64,000 nucleotides of DNA from Pontibacter beigongshangensis (GCF_014332515.1 NZ_VFSD01000003.1:186001-250000), one strand, 5' to 3'. Positions 7,704 through 17,270 are shown, numbered from the stretch's first letter. The notes: generated by a model from the letters alone, not told the origin. Translations and numbers: made by a program.

Positions 7704-10280
7704 TTATGCTGAGTTACGCTCCGCGTTAATTATGCCGAACGAGCAGCGCATAACCAGTTTTTCGTATTTGGCCTTGCTGGTTGCCTCCAGCTTCTGCTCC
7801 TCCATCTCCCTGATTTTGGTGAGGGCGTATTGCTGAATCGTAAGCAGCGGCAACTCAATGCGCTGGCGCATCTGAATAGAAAGCTGGTTTACGGGCTTGT
7901 CCTCCATCAGGGCAGTGGTGCCGGCCATGCGTAACAGGCAGTTTCTGGTGCGCTCAAACTCCAGGTAGATCATGTTCCACAACTCCCCGTATTTCGGGTG
8001 CTTGGCCAGATAGGCGGTCAGCGGGAAGAAGCACTTGGTCATGGCCATCTCGCAATTGTCCATCAGCGTTTTAAAGAACAGGGAGTGCTTGTACATAGCC
8101 TTAATTTCCTCCCACTTGCCTTCCGCCTCCAGTTTCTCTATGGCCGTGCCTACTCCGTAGTAGCCTGGCAGGTTTTGCTTCAGCTGGCTCCAGGAGCCAA
8201 CGTATGGCACCGCCCGCAAGTCGTTGAGGTTCATTTTGCCAGGTTTGCGTTTAGATGGCCTGCTGCCGATGTTGGCCTCAGCATAATAACGTAGCGGGCT
8301 GGCATACATCAGGTACTCCAGAAAGTTCGGGTGGTTCTTCAGGGTGCTGTATGTCTCAAAACTCTCCTCAGAGAGGCGCATCAGCAGCTCTTCTTCGCCC
8401 TTGGTAAGGGTGGTCTCTTTTGTATGGAAAAGGGCATTGCTGATTCCGGCGTGCATCAGCTGCTCTATGTTGTACTGCGCCGCATCCGGGGTGCCAAAAT
8501 TAGAGCTGATGGTCTGCCCTTGTATCGTCAGCTGAATCTCTTTGTTGGAGATATTTTGCCCCATAGAAGCATAAAACTGGTGCGTTCTGCCGCCTCCTCT
8601 GGCCGGAGGACCTCCACGGCCGTCGAAGAACACTACCTGCACATCGTACTGCTGCGACAGGAAGCTGAGTTCTTCCTTGGCCTTGTAGATACTCCAGTTC
8701 GCCATCAGGTAGCCACCGTCTTTGGTGCCGTCGGAGAAGCCGAGCATAATGGTTTGTATGTTGTTTCTTCTTTTCAGGTGCTGGCTGTAGGTTTTGTCCT
8801 CATACAGGGCCTTCATCACGCTGCCGGCATGCTTCAGGTCGTCTATGGTTTCAAAAAGCGGCACGATGTCCACCGTCAGTTCTTCCGGTTTCCAGCCGCT
8901 CAGCATAAACAGGCCATACACCTCCATCACATCGAGTGGCTTGGTGCTGTGGCTGATAATGTAGCGGTGGCAGCCATATTCGCCGTTATGCTCCTGTATG
9001 CTTTTAATGGCCTCCATCGATGCGATAGTGTCGCTGTAGAGGTCGTTTTCGAGTGTGGAGGCGGCTACCGTAGCGTTTATCTGCTGCAGGGCTTCTAATT
9101 TTTCAGCATCCGTCAGGTCGTCGTAGTTGTCCGGAAGCGCAGCGGTGGTCTCGGCTATGGCTTTCAGTACTTCTGAGTGTATGCTGCTATCCTGCCTGAT
9201 GTCGAGAGAGGCAAAGAACAGCCCGAACAGCTCCACCTTATGAATCAGGGTGTCTACCATGTTCAGGAACAGGCTGTTGTGTTCATTCACCAGCTTCTCG
9301 CGTATGTATTGCAGCGTATGCAGTACCTCCTCCCTGGTCAGGTCGAGGTTATAGCCTGGCACGAACAGGTTGTTGTAAAGCCTTTCTTCCAGCGATACCA
9401 GCACATTAGACACCCCCTTAAAAGTCAGGCGGCGCTTAAGGCGGCGCACATCCTGGTAATAAGATTTTATAACGGCTCCGCGCAGGGCGTCGGCCACCTT
9501 CAGGGTAATGGGGGCGTTTACAAAGGGGTTGCCATCGCGGTCGCCACCAGGCCAGAAGCCCAGGTGTATCAGCGGGCTTTTACGGTTTATCTCGCCCGAA
9601 AACTGGCCGTAGAGGTCCGTCATGATCTTGCCTGCCGACTGGTAAAATACGTTCTCCAGAAACCAGATCAGGTTCATGGCTTCGTCGTAAGGCGTCGGTT
9701 TTTCGTTTTTGAAGAAAGGCGTTTTCCCCAACTGGCGCAGGTAACTGTTTACCTGCGAGGTATTGTCGTTGAGAAGTGCCTTGGAGAGATCGTTGATGAT
9801 GCCCAGTACTTCGCTGGGGTAAAACTGTGTGGGGTGGGCGGTGAGTACCAGCCGCACCGAAAAGTCCTTCAGCTTTTCAGCCAGCTTTTCCTGCGAATTA
9901 GTATGCAGCACCTCCGATTGCAGGTGTTTCAGCGTTCCGATCCCGTTCATGTCATGAATGTCGCGGTAAGCGGCATCTTCCAGGGCGTCGAACAGCACTA
10001 CCTGGCGCTCGGCATACTGCACAAAGCGGAACAGCAGATCCAGCACTTCCTGCTCGGTGCCGTAGGTGGTATACTGTTTCACAAAGGAGTTAATGACATC
10101 GCTGGGGCTTTGTTCTTTACTAAAGCCCTCTTCGCAGTGAATCAGGAAAACGGAAAGTAAAACACCGGTTTTCTCAACCCTGTGGAAAGGCAGAGCTGTA
10201 AACAGGCTGTTGTAGAGCTGAAATTTAAGACCTACCTGCTTGTTGTAGATTTGTAAGGTGGTATTGGCAGAAGAATCCAT
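7704..10280 (-). CDS. ppc: Phosphoenolpyruvate carboxylase
   Basis: 858 aa. Carboxylates PEP to oxaloacetate, an anaplerotic reaction. The catalytic-His motif VLTAHPTQ is at residues 145-152 (His149). GFWPGGDRDGNPFVN binds PEP. The mobile glycine-rich loop is FFDGRGGPPARGGG, where enterobacterial enzymes have FHGRGG...RGG. IGSRPSKR with LRAVPYVGSWSQ is the late conserved block. The C-terminus ends RNSA instead of the RNTG seen in many PEPCs, where it contributes to the active site; this may be a lineage feature. Length is close to the usual ~880. Start chosen at the ATG at 10280 (MDSSANT). Confidence 0.93.
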   Translation of the reverse strand: MDSSANTTLQIYNKQVGLKFQLYNSLFTALPFHRVEKTGVLLSVFLIHCEEGFSKEQSPSDVINSFVKQYTTYGTEQEVLDLLFRFVQYAERQVVLFDALEDAAYRDIHDMNGIGTLKHLQSEVLHTNSQEKLAEKLKDFSVRLVLTAHPTQFYPSEVLGIINDLSKALLNDNTSQVNSYLRQLGKTPFFKNEKPTPYDEAMNLIWFLENVFYQSAGKIMTDLYGQFSGEINRKSPLIHLGFWPGGDRDGNPFVNAPITLKVADALRGAVIKSYYQDVRRLKRRLTFKGVSNVLVSLEERLYNNLFVPGYNLDLTREEVLHTLQYIREKLVNEHNSLFLNMVDTLIHKVELFGLFFASLDIRQDSSIHSEVLKAIAETTAALPDNYDDLTDAEKLEALQQINATVAASTLENDLYSDTIASMEAIKSIQEHNGEYGCHRYIISHSTKPLDVMEVYGLFMLSGWKPEELTVDIVPLFETIDDLKHAGSVMKALYEDKTYSQHLKRRNNIQTIMLGFSDGTKDGGYLMANWSIYKAKEELSFLSQQYDVQVVFFDGRGGPPARGGGRTHQFYASMGQNISNKEIQLTIQGQTISSNFGTPDAAQYNIEQLMHAGISNALFHTKETTLTKGEEELLMRLSEESFETYSTLKNHPNFLEYLMYASPLRYYAEANIGSRPSKRKPGKMNLNDLRAVPYVGSWSQLKQNLPGYYGVGTAIEKLEAEGKWEEIKAMYKHSLFFKTLMDNCEMAMTKCFFPLTAYLAKHPKYGELWNMIYLEFERTRNCLLRMAGTTALMEDKPVNQLSIQMRQRIELPLLTIQQYALTKIREMEEQKLEATSKAKYEKLVMRCSFGIINAERNSA

Positions 10281-10497
10281 AAATTGATATTTTTTGCAAT
10301 AATAGCCTTTTTTTAAGCACTTGATACAAAAAAATGTATATTGTTTTCAAATTTTCATAAGATTTTGCCTGAAGTAGTGCTTTTTTGTTCTGTATATAAA
10401 GTAAAATGTGATTATTCTGCTGCACTTGCTGTGCTGTTGGATAAGACCAGGCAACATGCTGCAGACGCCCAGCCTGAAAACAACTGCTGGAGCCGGT

Positions 10498-10557
10498 AAT
10501 TATTTGAATGGATAAGGCCCTCCGAAGCATTTAAAGACTGCTGCTGCTCCTGCTGAT
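10498..10557 (+). repeat. CCTCnnGAGG intergenic repeat, copy 4
   Basis: AATTATTTGAATGGATAA arm, GGCCCTCCGAAG, then GACTGCTGCTGCTCCTGCTG. It sits in the 435-bp gap between the divergent ppc and DlgD-type genes. Nothing else is recognisable in that gap apart from AT-rich sequence at 10280-10410 that probably holds the ppc promoter. Confidence 0.75.
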
Positions 10558-10715
10558 CCGGGAAGTTTGATAGGCCAGAATCAACGGGTAAAGAATCTGG
10601 CAGGTGTTGCGCATCTGGTGTGGTCTGTAGCTGCCTGTACTGTAAAGTTAACATGGCCGAGGGAGGAACCGTTTTATAGCTTTTATTTACTTAATCTTTC
10701 ATGCTGATATTGTAA

Positions 10716-11702
10716 ATGATGAGAATAACTTTTGGCCAGATGAAGGCCCAGTTCGAAAATGTATTGCTGAAAGCCGGCTTTGAAGTGGAGCGGGCAGCAC
10801 TCTGTGCCCGTATTTTTGCAGAGAACAGCCGAGATGGCGTTTACTCTCACGGCCTTAACCGGTTTCCGGTGTTTGTGCAGATGGTAAAGGATGGCTATGT
10901 CCGGCCTCAGGCGGAGCCGGCTTGCCTGGAGCAGACCGGAGCCATAGAGCGCTGGGATGGCCAACGGGCACCAGGCATGTATACCGCCACCCTGGCCATG
11001 GACCGGGCCATTGCCCTGGCCAAAAAACATGGCCTGGGCGCTGTAGCAGTACGAAATACCAATCACTGGATGCGGGGCGGCACCTATGGCTGGCAGGCTG
11101 TGGCAGCCGGCTGTGTAGGCATATGCGCCACCAACACTATTGCCAACATGCCTCCCTGGGGAGGAACAGCGCCACGGCTTGGTAACAACCCGCTGGTAAT
11201 TGCCGTTCCGCGGCAGGAAGGGCCGCTGGTGCTGGACATGGCCATGACGCAGTTCTCTTTTGGCAAATTGCAGGAGTACGAGCTTAAGGGAAACAGTCTT
11301 CATGTAAGCGGTGGTTACAACAGCCACGGCGAACTGACCACAGATCCGGCTGCTATCCGCGAAAGTGGGCGGGCGGTGCCCATCGGGTTCTGGAAAGGGT
11401 CGGGCTTGTCGCTGATGATCGATGTGCTGGTGGCGTCGCTAAGTGGTGGGCGTACGGTGTCTCAGGTCACTGCCGAAGGGACAGAGGCCGGTGTGTCGCA
11501 GTTCTTTTTGTGCATCAAGGCAGAAAATCTGGACCCGGCCATTAGTGATGAGATTATCCGGTTTGCCAAAAGCAGCCCTGTGGGAGCAGCAGGTGAAGAA
11601 ATACGCTACCCTGGCGAAAGCACCCTGGCCACCCGCCTTCGGAACGAGCAGGAGGGGATACCAGTAAATGAGGAAATCTGGCAGCAGGTGCTGGCGTTGT
11701 AG
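10716..11702 (+). CDS. dlgD: YiaK/DlgD-type 2,3-diketo-L-gulonate reductase (malate/lactate dehydrogenase family)
   Basis: 328 aa, close to the 332 aa of E. coli YiaK/DlgD. It belongs to the type-2 malate/L-lactate dehydrogenase fold, which does not use a Rossmann fold. Diagnostic blocks: SRDGVYSHGLNRFPVF near residue 40, RNTNHWMRGGTYGW near 120 with the catalytic His, ATNTIANMPPWGG, GNNPLVIAVP and FWKGSGLSLMIDVL. YiaK reduces 2,3-diketo-L-gulonate with NADH in ascorbate/sugar-acid catabolism. No other gene of that pathway is nearby, so the exact substrate is inferred. Two ATGs (10716 and 10719) are possible starts. Confidence 0.85.
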   Translation: MMRITFGQMKAQFENVLLKAGFEVERAALCARIFAENSRDGVYSHGLNRFPVFVQMVKDGYVRPQAEPACLEQTGAIERWDGQRAPGMYTATLAMDRAIALAKKHGLGAVAVRNTNHWMRGGTYGWQAVAAGCVGICATNTIANMPPWGGTAPRLGNNPLVIAVPRQEGPLVLDMAMTQFSFGKLQEYELKGNSLHVSGGYNSHGELTTDPAAIRESGRAVPIGFWKGSGLSLMIDVLVASLSGGRTVSQVTAEGTEAGVSQFFLCIKAENLDPAISDEIIRFAKSSPVGAAGEEIRYPGESTLATRLRNEQEGIPVNEEIWQQVLAL

Positions 11703-11716
11703 TGGGTTAGGCAAAA

Positions 11717-11750
11717 AAAAGGTACGGAATCAGAATGCCGTACCTTTTTT
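11717..11750 (+). terminator. Rho-independent terminator
   Basis: AAAAGGTACGG pairs with CCGTACCTTTT (11717-11727 with 11738-11748) around a 10-nt loop, followed by more T. It lies 15 bp after the DlgD-type gene stop. The A-run on the left also makes it usable for the convergent M48 gene. Confidence 0.85.
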
Positions 11751-11878
11751 AATATTGAATCGCTTGCAAACGGAGTACTCCTCCAATTTGATTTTCAGGA
11801 AGGCTTAAGGCTTGTAAAACTACCAGAAAGAGAATCTGCCAACATTTCTAATCTGGCAAAGCAGTATGTTTTTTGCTG

Positions 11879-13330
11879 CTACTGCTCCACCACCTTAATC
11901 AACATCCCTTTTTCCACCCTGTCTGTCAGCAGCATGCCGTTTAGCACGGCCAGTTCCTCCAGTTTGCTGTCCTGCACCTTAAAAGAACGAAGCGCCTGGG
12001 CGAGTGTGGTAGCTTGTGGCACCGTTTTAATCCTCACTCTATCCGGTTTCCTGTTCAGCTTTTCCTGGTCTGTCAGCTGCTTAAAATTTTGCATGGTGCT
12101 GGAGAAGATGGGAGCATAGCTGTTAAAGTCAGCCGCTGAGGTCACGCCCAGAATGTTGTAGATATTGCCGCCATATTGAATCAGGTAAGAAAGCACCCTG
12201 ATTACACCCTGTTCCTGCTTCTGATCAGCTATCATGGCCAGGGCGGGCAGCCCATTAACAGTGACCTGCTTCGATTCTACCAACTGGAGCTGGTACTGCT
12301 TCAGCAGTTGCTGACCTGCCTCTTCCAGGGTTTTGCCAGGGGCCAGGGTTAGCATCATCATGGCTTTGCCATCCTGGGGAGCCATTTGTACCTGCTGCGG
12401 AGAGTTGAGGTGTGCCCAGGCTGTTGGTATCGGGAACTGGAATTTCAGGACTGGGTGGTAAAAGACCTGGTTCTCTACAAAACCCTGTTTCGGATCTTCC
12501 CCATACACCATGCCATCGATCATCTTTAGGTAGCTGTTGCGGTTTACCTGCAGGTTCGTCAGGTTTTGCTTTTGCTGCCACTCGGAAGCCAGCTGTTTAA
12601 CGGTGGTATAGCGGTCGCCCGGGTCGGGGTGGGTAGACATGAAATTTGGAATAGCCTGGCCATTCTCCCCCTGCTTGCGTTGCAGAGTCGTGAAAAAGTC
12701 GGCCATTTCTTTGGCGTCGTAACCTATTTTAGTGGAGTATTCTACGCCCAGCCGGTCCGATTCCCGCTCATCGTCGCGCCCGAACTTCAGGAACAGCAAG
12801 CCTAAGCCCTGTGAGGCCATCTCGCCCATCTCCGCTATCTGCGGAGATATGACCATGCCGGCTATAAGGCCCACCTGTGCCAGAATAGATTTGCTTTGCT
12901 GCTGGGCTGAATGGCGGGCCGTGATATGCCCGATTTCATGGCCCAGGACACCTGCAAACTGCGCCTCGTTGTTGAAGTGCGCCATAATGCCCCTTGTAAA
13001 ATAAACATACCCGCCAGGCACAGCAAACGCATTAATCACAGGGGAGTCTACAATTTTAAACTCGTACTTCAGGTGGTCACGGTGAGAGACTGCGGCCATC
13101 TGCTGGCCCTTCTCGTTGATAAACCGCTGCAGGGCAGGGTCCTCGTACAGGCCAAACTGCGCTACAATCTGCGGATCTGTTTCCTGACCCATGGCAATTT
13201 CCTGGCTTTCAGACATAAACATAACATCCCGTTTACCTGTTACCGGGTTTGTGGCGCAGGAGCTCAGTAGCAGCATGTTTCCGGCCAGCACGCCGGCCAG
13301 TATATATTTTTTCATCATTTTATTAAGCAT
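11879..13330 (-). CDS. M48 family metalloprotease lipoprotein (BepA/LoiP-like)
   Basis: 483 aa. Lipoprotein signal MKKYILAGVLAGNMLLLSSC. Zinc motif HEIGH at residues 131-135 with the third ligand in DDERESDRLG. The pre-motif PVINAFAVPGGYVYFTRG is characteristic of M48 proteases that act on outer-membrane proteins. HPDPGDRY follows. The C-terminal ~230 residues carry no TPR array; the last ~50 (TVPQATTLAQALRSF...GMLIKVVEQ) resemble the C-terminal domain of Bacteroidota M48 homologues. It probably sits in the periplasm and does quality control of envelope proteins. Start codons at 13330, 13318 and 13315 are all in frame; MKKYI at 13315 gives the neatest signal peptide. Confidence 0.9.
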   Translation of the reverse strand: MLNKMMKKYILAGVLAGNMLLLSSCATNPVTGKRDVMFMSESQEIAMGQETDPQIVAQFGLYEDPALQRFINEKGQQMAAVSHRDHLKYEFKIVDSPVINAFAVPGGYVYFTRGIMAHFNNEAQFAGVLGHEIGHITARHSAQQQSKSILAQVGLIAGMVISPQIAEMGEMASQGLGLLFLKFGRDDERESDRLGVEYSTKIGYDAKEMADFFTTLQRKQGENGQAIPNFMSTHPDPGDRYTTVKQLASEWQQKQNLTNLQVNRNSYLKMIDGMVYGEDPKQGFVENQVFYHPVLKFQFPIPTAWAHLNSPQQVQMAPQDGKAMMMLTLAPGKTLEEAGQQLLKQYQLQLVESKQVTVNGLPALAMIADQKQEQGVIRVLSYLIQYGGNIYNILGVTSAADFNSYAPIFSSTMQNFKQLTDQEKLNRKPDRVRIKTVPQATTLAQALRSFKVQDSKLEELAVLNGMLLTDRVEKGMLIKVVEQ

Positions 13331-13694
13331 TACGGTGAAACAAACTAATAACAGCCAAGGCTGCTACATCTGAGCAACGGTACCCGCCTAAAATGGTTGT
13401 TATAGCTGCCGGAGTAGCCATTTTATGCCTCACGGCACACACCGTTGGTCCGGGCGTTTCGCCACGAAAGCGGCCTTTAAACAGCTTAGGAACTGTACAG
13501 GCATTACCTGGAAGGGGAAATCCTCTGCCCAGTTTTTTAGGGCAGCCTGCTTAGCCGTTGCACTTATTATTGGCTGTAGTAAGGTGAGCAGAAGCCATGT
13601 TGAAAATACTTTAACTAAGTAAAATTATACTTTAACAAATATTATGAGCCTTGTCGGTAACTTATTTTTTAAAACATACATATATAAAAATAGC
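13331..13694. other. Intergenic, no supported gene
   Basis: About 360 bp between the M48 gene and a decayed reading frame. An ORF at 13425-13622 ends in a hydrophobic stretch and a Cys but has no family resemblance or ribosome-binding site. 13610-13700 is strongly AT-rich and looks like promoter DNA. Confidence 0.35.
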
Positions 13695-13961
13695 ATGAAT
13701 AATTATGAATTATTGGAAAACCACTGCAGCGATGCTTCTTTCACGGATAAGGAGCTTGCCAGGTTTTAACAATTAATCCGGCGGGATCCCTTTGCTACCG
13801 CTCCTTAGTACCGGCTATCTCGGCTACGGCACTCTTTGCAGAAACGATATGTGTATGGTTTTATCAGGTCGCCTGATGAAGCCTATCAACTGCTTTCCGG
13901 CCAATTGTGGCTAATGCAGCCTAAAGAGCCCTTGGTCGGTTTGAAGCAGCAGGGTTCATGA
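13695..13961 (+). pseudogene. Decayed short gene, possibly anti-sigma/TPR-protein N-terminus
   Basis: One frame of 89 codons reads as plausible protein apart from two in-frame stops, TAA at 13767 and TAG at 13806. The translation begins MNNYELLENHCSDASFTDKELARF, then (after the stop) QLIRRDPFATAP, then YRLSRLRHSLQKRYVYGF. The opening resembles the LLE-YL-GELS-EELA-FE--L--DP pattern common at the N-termini of Bacteroidota anti-sigma and TPR proteins, which is why I think it is a remnant rather than chance. The end overlaps a dispersed repeat, so the original 3' end is lost. Confidence 0.35.
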
Positions 13962-13992
13962 ACTCTGGAGGGGTATTTTCATTAGAATAATT
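13943..13992 (-). repeat. CCTCnnGAGG intergenic repeat, copy 5
   Basis: Minus-oriented: GCAGCAGGG arm, CTCTGGAGGGG, then TATTTTCATTAGAATAATTG. It is 90 bp upstream of the secreted protease gene, in its leader region. Confidence 0.7.
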
Positions 13993-14081
13993 GCTCGAAG
14001 CCTGACAGAGACTATTATCAACCACCATTGGTTCTCTGGCCATGGGCCTGGTGTGTTCGTGCATCTAAGTAAACCTATTAT

Positions 14082-17000
14082 ATGAAACAAACTTACTGTG
14101 TTTTAGCAGCGATTGTCCTCTGGTTAGGGTGGTCTCTGCCACTTTTTGCCCAGTCAGAACAGGCCATGCTGCTGGGAACGGTTTCTGAAGTAAAGGCTGC
14201 TTTCGGGGCAAAGGCATCACAGGCCAACGCCAGGAGACGGTCTGCTGCAAACCATCAGATCACGCACTACCTGCCTGGCCAGGCCCCGCTCGTGGTCACT
14301 GTTCAGTCGATTAAGCAAGAGGGGGAGGCAGAAACCTATTTTGGCGAAGTAAGTGCCATCCCAAACAGTAAGTTTCATCTGAGGTTCGTGGGCGATGTGG
14401 CGGCCGGCTCTATTCTGATACCAGATCAAAAAAGACTGTTCCGCTATTTTTCCACAAAACAACGGCTCGTTTATCTGCAGGAAGAAGACATAGACTCCGT
14501 GCTCTGTATAGGGTATCAGCAGGCTCCCGACACGCCGGGGCCTCCTCCAGAAGAAGGCGGGCAGGAAGTACCGTCGCTTCCGGAACTGGAAAGCCTGCCG
14601 GAGGCCGGAGCAGTCGTATTTCTGGATTTCGATGGGCACACGGTAACCAACACGCTCTGGAATTACAGCTTCACGAACGGAGAGCCCATAGAGGCTGCTC
14701 CGGCCAACTTGTCTGTAGAGGAGATGCTGGTGACCTGGAACATTATGAGCGAGGATTTCCGGCCTCTCGGGCTTAATGTCACCACCAGCGAGGCTGTTTT
14801 TAACAGGGCAGCGGCAGATCGGAGAATGAGAGTTATTTTTTCGCCCACTAATTATTTTTTCCCTGGTTGGGGAGGAGTTGCCTATATCGGTTCGTTTGCC
14901 TGGGGCAGCTCCTTTTATGGCGAAACACCGTGCTGGGTCTGGAACTCCTATATTGGGAAGTATGCGGGTGAGGCAGGCTCGCATGAGGTGGGGCATACCC
15001 TGAGTTTGCAGCACGATGGCCTGGCACATCCCGACACGGAATATTATAATGGGCATGAGAACTGGGCACCTATTATGGGGACGGGGTATTATGTGCCGTT
15101 GGTGCAATGGAGCAGGGGCGACTACCCTAATGCCAATAACTTTGAGGATGACCTGGAGATAATGGCCGCCTTCCATGGGCTTGGCTTCAGGGCCGACGAT
15201 CATGGCAACACCCCGCAACGGGCGACACCACTTGCCGTGGACGAAGCCGGAGCTGTTTCGGCAACCTTAAATAAGGGAATTATAACCACCCGCCACGATG
15301 TGGATGTCTTCTCTTTTACCACAAATGGCAGCACCGTGTCCCTGTCGGCAGCGCCGCACCCCGATCAGCCCAACCTGGATGTGCTGCTGACCCTGAAAGA
15401 TGCCGCCAGTAACATCGTAGCCAGGGCAGACAATGCTGGCATGTCGGCTCACCTGGAAAGGATGCTGCCTGCCGGCACGTACTACCTGCACGTAGAAGGT
15501 ACCAGAGGAAACATGGGGGCTCCATCTGATTATTCTTCCTTAGGGCTCTACACGCTTTCCGGCACCTTAAATGATACCACCACCCCGATTATAACTATTA
15601 CCTCCCCGAAAAATGGCGACATCTTTACAGCCCCTGCCACCATCGAAATCACCACCTCCCATTTAGCATCCTACCCCAATTTAGTTATGGTGGAGTTTCG
15701 GGTCAATGGCGAGGATCTGGCCCTGGATAGAACGGCGCCTTTCTCTTGTACCTGGAGCGGGGTGAGGGAAGGTACTTACGATATTTCAGCTTTGGCCATA
15801 GACCCCAGAAAGGGTGTAGTGGACATTTCGTCAGTTACGGTTCATGTGCGGCCGGGCCCGGCCTCCGGAAGCATAACGCAGGAGCGCTGGACAAACGTGC
15901 ATGGAGCGCGCATCTCTGACATCCCGCTAAACACAAAACCCTCTAACACCAGCGAATTAGGATCATTTGAGGCTCCGGCAAATATCGGCGACAATTACGG
16001 GCAACGCATTCGTGGCTTTGTGCAGGCACCGGAAACAGGAGAGTACACCTTCTGGATAGCAGCCGACGACGTGGCAGAGCTATGGCTGAGCACCTCAGAA
16101 GACCCAGCCGCCAGGCAGAAGATTGCCGGGGTGGCCCGATGGACCTACCCCAGGGAGTGGACAAAATATGAGGCACAGGAGTCGGCCCCAGTGATGCTGG
16201 AGGCGGGCAAGCGGTACTACATCGAGGCGCTGCACAAGGAGCAGGGCGGCGGCGATAACCTGGCAGTGGGGTGGCAATTGCCAGACGGCCAAATGGAGCG
16301 CCCCATAGGAGGCAACAGGCTGATGCCATACGACGGCACCGGCACCATCTCGCATGCTTTCTGGGCAGGTGTTTACGGCAGCAGTATATCCAATATTCCA
16401 CTGGATAAGGAGCCCACCCGTCAGAGCGAGTTGCAATTGTTCGAAACTCCGGCTAACACAGGCAATAATTATGGGCAGCGGGTAAGGGGATATGTGCGGG
16501 CACCGGAAACAGGTTCTTATACCTTCTGGATCGCGGCCGACGATGTGGCGGAGCTGTGGCTGAGCAACTCCGAAGATCCAGCCCAGAAGCAGAAGATTGC
16601 CGGGGTGGCCCGATGGACCTACCCCAGGGAGTGGACAAAATATGAGGCACAGCAGTCGGTTGCCATACGGCTGGAGGCAGGTAAGCGCTATTACATCGAG
16701 GCGCTGCACAAGGAGCAGGGCGGCAGCGATAACCTGGCCGTGGGGTGGCAGCTGCCTGGCGGCGAGATGGAGCGGCCGATTGGTGGCAGCAGATTGATGC
16801 CTTACGATTTCTCATCTGCAGTTGAACCACTTGTGGCTATCACTCATGTTCTTGATCTGGAGGCTGATATATTTACCGTTTCCCCCAATCCGGTGGTTTC
16901 GGGAGGAGTACTGCAGGTGGCACTGGAGGAAAGTTATGGTGAAGTCCTCATCACGGTTTACAACCTGAGTACCGGCAAAGCCATTCTGACAAGGGAGTTC

Positions 17001-17111
17001 CAGGACGGGCAGCAGCTGCAGTTAAGGCTTCCGGACATAGCCAGGGGGCTATATGGCATTAAAGTGGTGGCAGCAGACAAGTCCTGGACAAGCAAGGTGG
17101 TAGTGCAGTAA
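14082..17111 (+). CDS. Secreted metzincin-like protease with PPC, Ig-like, two PA14 and T9SS domains
   Basis: 1009 aa. Signal peptide ~1-23 (LPLFAQ). Zinc site HEVGHTLSLQHD at residues 301-312 follows the metzincin HExxHxxGxxHD pattern, except that Ser replaces the usual Gly. Then a pre-peptidase C-terminal-like domain (~395-505, DVFSFTTNGSTVSLSA), an Ig-like domain (~510-595), two PA14 domains (~597-740 and ~755-905) and a type A T9SS sorting domain (VSPNPVVSGG to the end). It is exported to the surface. PA14 domains usually bind glycans, so the enzyme may act on glycosylated proteins or biofilm matrix. The two PA14 domains are near-identical in DNA, including 64 bp with no difference (16115-16178 and 16589-16652), a recent duplication or gene conversion. 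Confidence 0.9.
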   Translation: MKQTYCVLAAIVLWLGWSLPLFAQSEQAMLLGTVSEVKAAFGAKASQANARRRSAANHQITHYLPGQAPLVVTVQSIKQEGEAETYFGEVSAIPNSKFHLRFVGDVAAGSILIPDQKRLFRYFSTKQRLVYLQEEDIDSVLCIGYQQAPDTPGPPPEEGGQEVPSLPELESLPEAGAVVFLDFDGHTVTNTLWNYSFTNGEPIEAAPANLSVEEMLVTWNIMSEDFRPLGLNVTTSEAVFNRAAADRRMRVIFSPTNYFFPGWGGVAYIGSFAWGSSFYGETPCWVWNSYIGKYAGEAGSHEVGHTLSLQHDGLAHPDTEYYNGHENWAPIMGTGYYVPLVQWSRGDYPNANNFEDDLEIMAAFHGLGFRADDHGNTPQRATPLAVDEAGAVSATLNKGIITTRHDVDVFSFTTNGSTVSLSAAPHPDQPNLDVLLTLKDAASNIVARADNAGMSAHLERMLPAGTYYLHVEGTRGNMGAPSDYSSLGLYTLSGTLNDTTTPIITITSPKNGDIFTAPATIEITTSHLASYPNLVMVEFRVNGEDLALDRTAPFSCTWSGVREGTYDISALAIDPRKGVVDISSVTVHVRPGPASGSITQERWTNVHGARISDIPLNTKPSNTSELGSFEAPANIGDNYGQRIRGFVQAPETGEYTFWIAADDVAELWLSTSEDPAARQKIAGVARWTYPREWTKYEAQESAPVMLEAGKRYYIEALHKEQGGGDNLAVGWQLPDGQMERPIGGNRLMPYDGTGTISHAFWAGVYGSSISNIPLDKEPTRQSELQLFETPANTGNNYGQRVRGYVRAPETGSYTFWIAADDVAELWLSNSEDPAQKQKIAGVARWTYPREWTKYEAQQSVAIRLEAGKRYYIEALHKEQGGSDNLAVGWQLPGGEMERPIGGSRLMPYDFSSAVEPLVAITHVLDLEADIFTVSPNPVVSGGVLQVALEESYGEVLITVYNLSTGKAILTREFQDGQQLQLRLPDIARGLYGIKVVAADKSWTSKVVVQ

Positions 17112-17148
17112 GGGCTCTTGCCTGCCATGCCGGCTGCTCCCTGTTAAG

Positions 17149-17201
17149 GAAAATCCTCCTTATGCCGACCCTCAAAAACAGTCAGCATAAGGAGGATTTT
17201 C
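17149..17201. terminator. Hairpin terminator after the secreted protease
   Basis: 17-bp perfect stem (17149-17165 with 17185-17201; GAAAATCCTCCTTATGC) with a 19-nt loop, followed by TTTT. It begins 38 bp after the protease stop. Confidence 0.85.
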
Positions 17202-17226
17202 TTTTGCCTGGAATTAGATAATCACC

Positions 17227-17270
17227 AATTATTCGAATAAAAATGCCCCTCCAGAGGTTCTGCCGTTGGT
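17227..17270 (+). repeat. CCTCnnGAGG intergenic repeat, copy 6
   Basis: AATTATTCGAATAAAAA arm and CCTCCAGAGG palindrome. The centre dinucleotide is CA instead of CG while both arms still pair. The right arm merges with the next hairpin. Confidence 0.75.

Noticed and set aside
8331..10160. Two long plus-strand frames opposite ppc (255 and 327 codons)
   Set aside because: All conserved PEP carboxylase motifs lie on the minus strand here; these are shadows caused by low stop density.
10412..10654. 80-codon minus-strand frame in the ppc-dlgD gap
   Set aside because: Most of it is translated dispersed repeat (Gln/Ser from CAG units).
13425..13622. 65-codon frame with a hydrophobic stretch and Cys resembling a lipobox
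   Set aside because: The hydrophobic part is at the C-terminal end, not the N-terminus, and there is no ribosome-binding site or similarity.
14217..15218. 333-codon minus-strand frame opposite the secreted metalloprotease
   Set aside because: The plus strand holds the zinc site and PPC domain; the antisense translation is unrelated to any family.
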